Of a DNA stretch of 64,000 nucleotides, positions 59,381 to 64,000 are shown piece after piece. The DNA is taken from contig CP141145.1 in the NCBI GenBank assembly GCA_035235625.1, forward strand, positions 26,414,563 to 26,478,562, given 5' to 3'. The position numbers and the translations under genes were made by a program. How positions within the stretch are numbered: position 1 is the stretch's first letter; every line of letters starts with the position of its first letter. The DNA comes from Saururus chinensis. Its lineage: Eukaryota > Streptophyta > Magnoliopsida > Piperales > Saururaceae. Under the pieces are notes generated by a model. That model searched no databases and was not told the origin of the DNA. It worked only from the letters and a program-made list of their open reading frames with translations.

Positions 59381-61294
59381 ATGGATCCTAATGCTGAAGA
59401 ACAATTAGATTATGGGGATGATGAACACGGTGGAAGCCAAAAACTGCAATATCAAGGCAGTGGTGCTATCTCTGCTCTGGCAGATGAAGAGTTGATGGGG
59501 GAAGATGATGAATATGATGATTTATACAATGATGTGAATGTGGGTGAGGGTTTCATGCAGTCCTTGCAACATCGAAATGAAGTGCCTGTTTCCATGCACT
59601 CTGCTAGTAATGGTGGGTCGCAAGGTCAGAAAAATGATGGACCTGGTATGCGTTTCTCGGGTCCTGGCACTTCACAGGACGTAAGCATTCCTGGAGTTGG
59701 TGTGGATGGAAAGGGTTTAAACGAAACACTTGCTGGTTTCCCCCAAGCAGAACGAAAAATAGGTGCATATTTGCCGGGAGAAAATATTGGTGAGAGAACT
59801 GGTGTGGGAATGGCTGGTGAATCACATTTGGACAATCAAGGGTACCGAGGATCAGCACCTATGCCACCGAAAGTTGGGATTGATCCTAGTCAGGTGCCTG
59901 GTAAGTTTGTTGGAGGGTCCTCATCTTTGCCAGGTTCAAATACCCAAAGTGGGCTGACAGTGCCAAATCATGCAGCACCTGGTATGAATCGACCTATGCT
60001 TAATGACAACTCTAGCAAGCCTGTTGTGAACTCTATGGAAAATGGTACAGCTATGCTTTTTGTTGGGGAATTACAATGGTGGACCACTGATGCTGAACTG
60101 GAGAGTGTCTTGTCTCAATATGGTAGGGTTAAGGAAATTAAGTTTTTTGATGAGAGGGCCAGTGGGAAATCTAAGGGTTATTGTCAGGTTGAGTTCTATG
60201 AAGCCTCAGCTGCTGCAGCCTGCAAAGAGAGCATGAATGGTCATGTATTTAATGGACGGGCCTGTGTTGTTGCATTTGCTTCTCCCCAGACTTTGAAGCA
60301 AATGGGTGCAGCTTACTTCAACAAGGCCCAAGCACAAGGTCAGTCACAAGGAAGGAGGCCATTAAATGATGGTGCTGGAAGAGGTGGTGGTATGGATTAT
60401 CAAGGGGGTGATGGAGGTAGAAATTTTGGAAAGGCTGGTTGGGGGAGAGGTGGTCAGGGGTCATTCAATCGTGGGCAAGGTGGTGGGCCTATGCGAGGAA
60501 GAGGCTCAATTGGAGGTAGAGGCATGATTGGGGGTGCTAATGGGGTAGGTGGTGGAGCTGCTACTGCAGGCCCCTATGGCCATGCAGGGCATGGATTGGC
60601 TGGTCCGGCTGGTGGGATGATGCATCCACAAGGCATGATGGGTGCTGGTTTTGATCCAACATACATGGGTAGAGGTGCTGGGTTTGGGGGATTTGCAGGT
60701 GCTGCTTTTCCTGGTATGATGCCTTCCTTTCCTGCCATGAACACTATTGCTCTTCCGGGTGTTGCTCCACATGTAAACCCAGCTTTCTTTGGCCGGGGAA
60801 TGTCAAATGGGATGGGAATGATGGGGGGAGCTGGAATGGATGGCCACATGGGAATGTGGAATGATCCAAGCATGGCCGGGTGGGGAAGTGAAGAACATGG
60901 AAGAACTAGGGAGTCCAGCTTTGGTGGTGAAGATGTGGCATCTGAGCAGGGTTATGGAGATGCCAGCAATGAAAGAGGAGGAAAGACTAATGTTTCTCGT
61001 GAAAAGGAAAGGATTTCAGAGCGTGAGTGGTCAGGGAGCTCTGAGAGAAGGCATCGTGATGAGCGGGACCAAGATAGGGATCGATCTAATCGTGATCGAT
61101 ACTATGAGGAAAAGGATGGGTATAGAGATCACCATAGATCTAAGGATCGTGATTGGGACAATGAAGATAACTGGGAGAAGAACCATTCCTCATCTCGTTC
61201 TCGCAGCAAGTCCCGTGTAATGCAGGAAGAAGATCACAGGTCTCGATCTAGGGATGCAGATTATGGTAAAAGGCGTCGGGTACCATCAGACTAA
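59381..61294 (+). CDS. CPSF6: CPSF6/CFIm68-like pre-mRNA 3'-end processing factor
   Basis: 637 codons in one exon, start ATG 59381 with an in-frame TGA directly before it, stop TAA 61292-61294. Residues 1-60 are acidic (EQLDYGDDE, GEDDEYDDLYND). A single RRM lies at about 224-300: RNP2 LFVGEL at 226, the CPSF6-type WWTTD at 233, RNP1 KSKGYCQVEF at 263. A Gly/Met-rich middle (about 325-520) follows, then an RD/RS-rich tail (RERKERISEREW-like, SRSRSKSRV, YGKRRRVPSD) that can act as a nuclear/splicing-type tail. In animals the RRM with WWTTD binds CFIm25 and RNA at UGUA sites; the same role for the plant protein is inferred. No stop or shift is seen. Nearest neighbours are unrelated genes and repeats. 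Confidence 0.92.
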   Translation: MDPNAEEQLDYGDDEHGGSQKLQYQGSGAISALADEELMGEDDEYDDLYNDVNVGEGFMQSLQHRNEVPVSMHSASNGGSQGQKNDGPGMRFSGPGTSQDVSIPGVGVDGKGLNETLAGFPQAERKIGAYLPGENIGERTGVGMAGESHLDNQGYRGSAPMPPKVGIDPSQVPGKFVGGSSSLPGSNTQSGLTVPNHAAPGMNRPMLNDNSSKPVVNSMENGTAMLFVGELQWWTTDAELESVLSQYGRVKEIKFFDERASGKSKGYCQVEFYEASAAAACKESMNGHVFNGRACVVAFASPQTLKQMGAAYFNKAQAQGQSQGRRPLNDGAGRGGGMDYQGGDGGRNFGKAGWGRGGQGSFNRGQGGGPMRGRGSIGGRGMIGGANGVGGGAATAGPYGHAGHGLAGPAGGMMHPQGMMGAGFDPTYMGRGAGFGGFAGAAFPGMMPSFPAMNTIALPGVAPHVNPAFFGRGMSNGMGMMGGAGMDGHMGMWNDPSMAGWGSEEHGRTRESSFGGEDVASEQGYGDASNERGGKTNVSREKERISEREWSGSSERRHRDERDQDRDRSNRDRYYEEKDGYRDHHRSKDRDWDNEDNWEKNHSSSRSRSKSRVMQEEDHRSRSRDADYGKRRRVPSD

Positions 61295-62130
61295 CAGCCT
61301 TGTCTACAGATGGATGTATTGAGGTGATGATTGGTGTGCTCCACTCCTCAGCATGTCTATTTGATGCGACATTTGGGAATGTGACTGCGAGATGAAGAAA
61401 AGTAAGTATATTAGTTGTGCAAGGGGGATATAGAATAATCTCTCTATTTTCTTTATTATATATCTTGCAGAACAACATTATAGACAAAAATATATATTAT
61501 GTAGTTCAAACAGTCGTTAGTTTTCCACAGAGTGGGTACTGGGCAATTATATCTTTAGACTGGGTTGTGTTTTCTTTGCGGGAGTATTATGTGTTTTGGC
61601 TTTGGCCTGATACTCATAAATATGAGAATCAGTTTCTCGTGCGTCTAGACTTGCCATATGTTCACTGTTATGGTGATGGGTGTTACATTCCATAGAAGTA
61701 ACTTGCTAGTCATTTCTTGGGTCTTAAAAGTTTATTGGTGGTGGAGTTTGAAATGATGGACAGCTGTATATTCTATTGTTTTGCATTTTTTCCAATTATT
61801 AAATCTTCGTGTAGGCAAAGCCACCTTTTCACGGTTAGTTATATAGTTTGGGATTAGAGCCTTACAGTTCGTTTGGGTCTTTTATTTTAGTGTCACTACA
61901 GTCTCAGGTATCATACCTGAGTCATACAAAAAGCTTTATTGGTGTCTGGGAATTGAGATGATGTAATCAGCTAATCATTTCCTGCTCCTGTGGTGGTTAC
62001 GCTGAAGTGTTTTATGGTTGAAATGCTTTGGAGGCTCTTTTATTGGAGATTTGTATTCATGGTCAATTTTTTAGGTTTTCTAGAATGAAATGTTGACCTC
62101 ATCTTGTGTGTGCTTTATTTGCTCTGTTGC
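61295..62130 (+). other. 3'UTR/downstream flank of the CPSF6-like gene
   Basis: T-rich 3' sequence with no coding frame of interest. A 92-codon frame at 61417-61695 has no known domain. The poly(A) site cannot be set. Confidence 0.4.
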
Positions 62131-62880
62131 ATTGGAATTAAATGGGTGTCCAGAGAAAGTTTAGGTATGAAATACCTCTAATTGAAAATGTCTTTGTTGG
62201 AGTGGATGTTTCTCTTGCTTGTTGTAGTACATTTTTTTGTATTTTATATCCTTTTTTCATAATTTATGTTGTTGTACGCATCCATGCATAGCCGTCTTGC
62301 ATAACCCTGTTTTTAGTTATATGTTTATGTAATTTCTTATGCAACATGAACACACAAAAAGATGATTTTTAACAGTGCAACATGAACTATGATGCAGAGT
62401 TGCAGACACCGAGATTTAAATAATGCACTTCTTTTTTTGTTGTATCAAGCAGTTTTTACTAACAGGCCAAAACACTCATTGCAATAATTATATGTATACA
62501 TTCTAGAACCCCACCTAACTTCATGGTTCTTAATTATATATCTAATATTCTATTAATTTTATCTTAATAGCTTTTCATTTGTTTTTTCCTTAGTGGTTTG
62601 AGGATATTGCATTATTGATCATAATCCAGGTTCACGGTAGTCTTTGAATATAAAACCTAAGAATTTCCTGCATACAATGTAAACAAATTCAACTAAATGC
62701 TCCTCCTTTTCTATTTTAACTGTAAAAGTCATGAGCTACTTACTATTAATTCTTTTTTCTAGTTGTCCTGACTGCACAAGAGAATGTAATTGAACAACTT
62801 CTTGTAGTTTTTTGTTTATTGTGTTTTTTTTTCCAAAGTTGTACCAACTAAACGGGTATAAAACTTATGAGTTATATTAT
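62131..62880. other. AT-rich spacer
   Basis: No gene, RNA or repeat is recognised. Confidence 0.4.
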
Positions 62881-64000
62881 GAAGTTATGGGAGAGTGGTT
62901 GAAGGATGCTTGCTTAAAGTAACTGAAAACCAGTTTGGTTTTTCACACCAAAGAGGTTAACAATCGAGACTATTTTTTTGTTGCGACAATTAGTGTAGAA
63001 ATAGAGGGATATGAGACAAAACCTCTATATGATCTTTATTGATTTTGAAGAAACTAATGAGGTTACATCAATATTATTAAGATATCTATAATGGGGTAGT
63101 GATAAATGTACGAATAATTGAGGGAAAAACTAAAGAGTTTCCGGTCACAGTAGGGTTTGCATCAAGGGTCGGCTTTAAGCCTTTATCTTTTTGCTTTAGT
63201 TATGGATGAACTAACTGCACATATACAAGATAGGATGCCTTGGTACTTTTTTTTGTGGATGATGTGGTTTTAGTTGAGAGACTATAGTAAGGTTAAATGC
63301 AAACTAGAACTTTGTAGGGAAGCTCTAGAATTAAAAGGTTTTAAAATAAGTGACAAAATTGGAGTATTTGGAATTTAACTTTGATAGTAGAACTATAGGC
63401 AGAACTTTAGTAGAAATAGATGGGCAAGAAGTACCAAGACGTGAACAGTTTCGATATTTGTGCTCCATTATCCACAAAGAAGAAGATATCACTAGATGTG
63501 GTATATAGGATTAATGCGGGGTGGGTAAAATAGAGGGTGGCATTAGGAATTTCGTGTGATAAACGAGTCTAAGTACGCTTAAAGGTAAGTTTTATAGGAC
63601 AACTTTTAGGCCCGCAATACTTTATGGAGTAGAATGTTAAGCACTAAAAAAAATTGTATAGATAAACTAAATGTAGCTGAAATGAGGATGCTAAGGTGGA
63701 TGTATGAAATGACCAAGAAATATTAGATTAGAAATGAGTATATGCCTGAGAACTTAGGGGTAGCACCTTTACGGGAGAAGCCCATGGTGTGTACAAAGAA
63801 ACCTGGGTAAGAAGGTTAGGAAGCGTTTTATATAAATAATCTCAAAAGAGGGAGAAGGAGGTCTAAGAGAACGTGAATGAAATTAATAAGGATATAACTA
63901 TGTTATCTCTTGCAAAAGAGTTTGCACAAAATAAGAGGGAGAAGGAGGTCTAAGAGAACGTGGATGAAATTAATAAGGATATAACTATGTTATCTCTTGC
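62880..64000 (+). mobile_element. LINE (non-LTR) reverse transcriptase remnant, cut by window edge
   Basis: Damaged translations in several frames follow the order of a plant LINE RT. A VTENQFGF-like start (about 62925) is followed by a LHMVFIDLEKAYDR-like stretch (about 63030, here LYDLY stop F). LHQGSALSPYLF and the FADDIVLV site appear as CIKGRL and FCG stop CGFS (about 63160-63280). VPRREQFRYLGSIIHK-type text follows near 63440, with INAGWMK and GAECWALK equivalents after it and NVAEMRMLRWM-like text near 63670. The conserved FADD box is altered and many stops occur. No poly-A tail is visible because the element leaves the window. Confidence 0.8.
63846..64000 (+). repeat. Tandem duplication, 87-bp period, at the right edge
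   Basis: 63846-63913 is repeated at 63933-64000 with about one change (AACGTGAATG against AACGTGGATG), separated by 19 bases. The second copy reaches the last base, so further copies may follow outside. Confidence 0.9.

Overview
This window is nuclear DNA of a flowering plant, in which a few intron-bearing genes sit in long AT-rich, transposon-filled spacers. The plant assignment rests on a plant-type oxysterol-binding-related protein, a violaxanthin de-epoxidase-related (VDR) sequence, a plant-type CFIm68/CPSF6-like RNA-binding protein, a plant multi-pass membrane protein of unknown function, and the repeats: hAT, MULE-like foldbacks, Ty1/copia, Ty3/gypsy chromovirus and LINE. The species cannot be fixed from the sequence. 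No prokaryotic or organellar gene organisation is seen.

Layout. 1-3623 (minus) holds the 5' two-thirds or more of an ORP gene, running off the left edge, with a GC-rich promoter/5'UTR to about 4370. 4.4-15 kb is spacer with a decayed minus-strand hAT element (7.2-10.4 kb) that has itself been invaded by a GC-richer gypsy-like fragment. 15-25.3 kb holds an LTR-like stretch, a broken copia gag and a second, plus-strand hAT remnant. 25.3-31.2 kb is a nest of LTRs: a 1224-bp solo LTR with a perfect 5-bp target duplication sits inside a larger LTR that has its own perfect 5-bp duplication. 33.5-34.66 kb is a foldback element with polypyrimidine/polypurine arms and 13-bp direct flanking repeats, with a tiny 68-bp hairpin element inserted in it. 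36.6-37.8 kb is an intron-retaining SHMT pseudogene.

41.3-48.5 kb is a tandem duplication. Its second copy is split by an internally deleted chromovirus (44.0-47.2 kb). It leads into an intact two-exon membrane-protein gene (48587-50883), and the first copy carries only the upstream part of that gene. 52.6-54.6 kb (minus) has a VDR gene broken by a stop codon and a frameshift, directly downstream of an isolated first exon that looks like cytosolic glutamyl-tRNA synthetase. 59381-61294 (plus) is an intact single-exon-coding CPSF6/CFIm68-like gene with a probable 5'UTR intron. The right edge is a decayed LINE reverse transcriptase with a tandem duplication running to the last base.

Working genes appear to be three: ORP (lipid transfer at membranes), the membrane protein, and CPSF6-like (pre-mRNA 3'-end processing). 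They have no obvious functional link. The rest of the window is mostly a record of duplication, insertion and decay. All identifications are from reading translations and repeats by eye; no database search was run.
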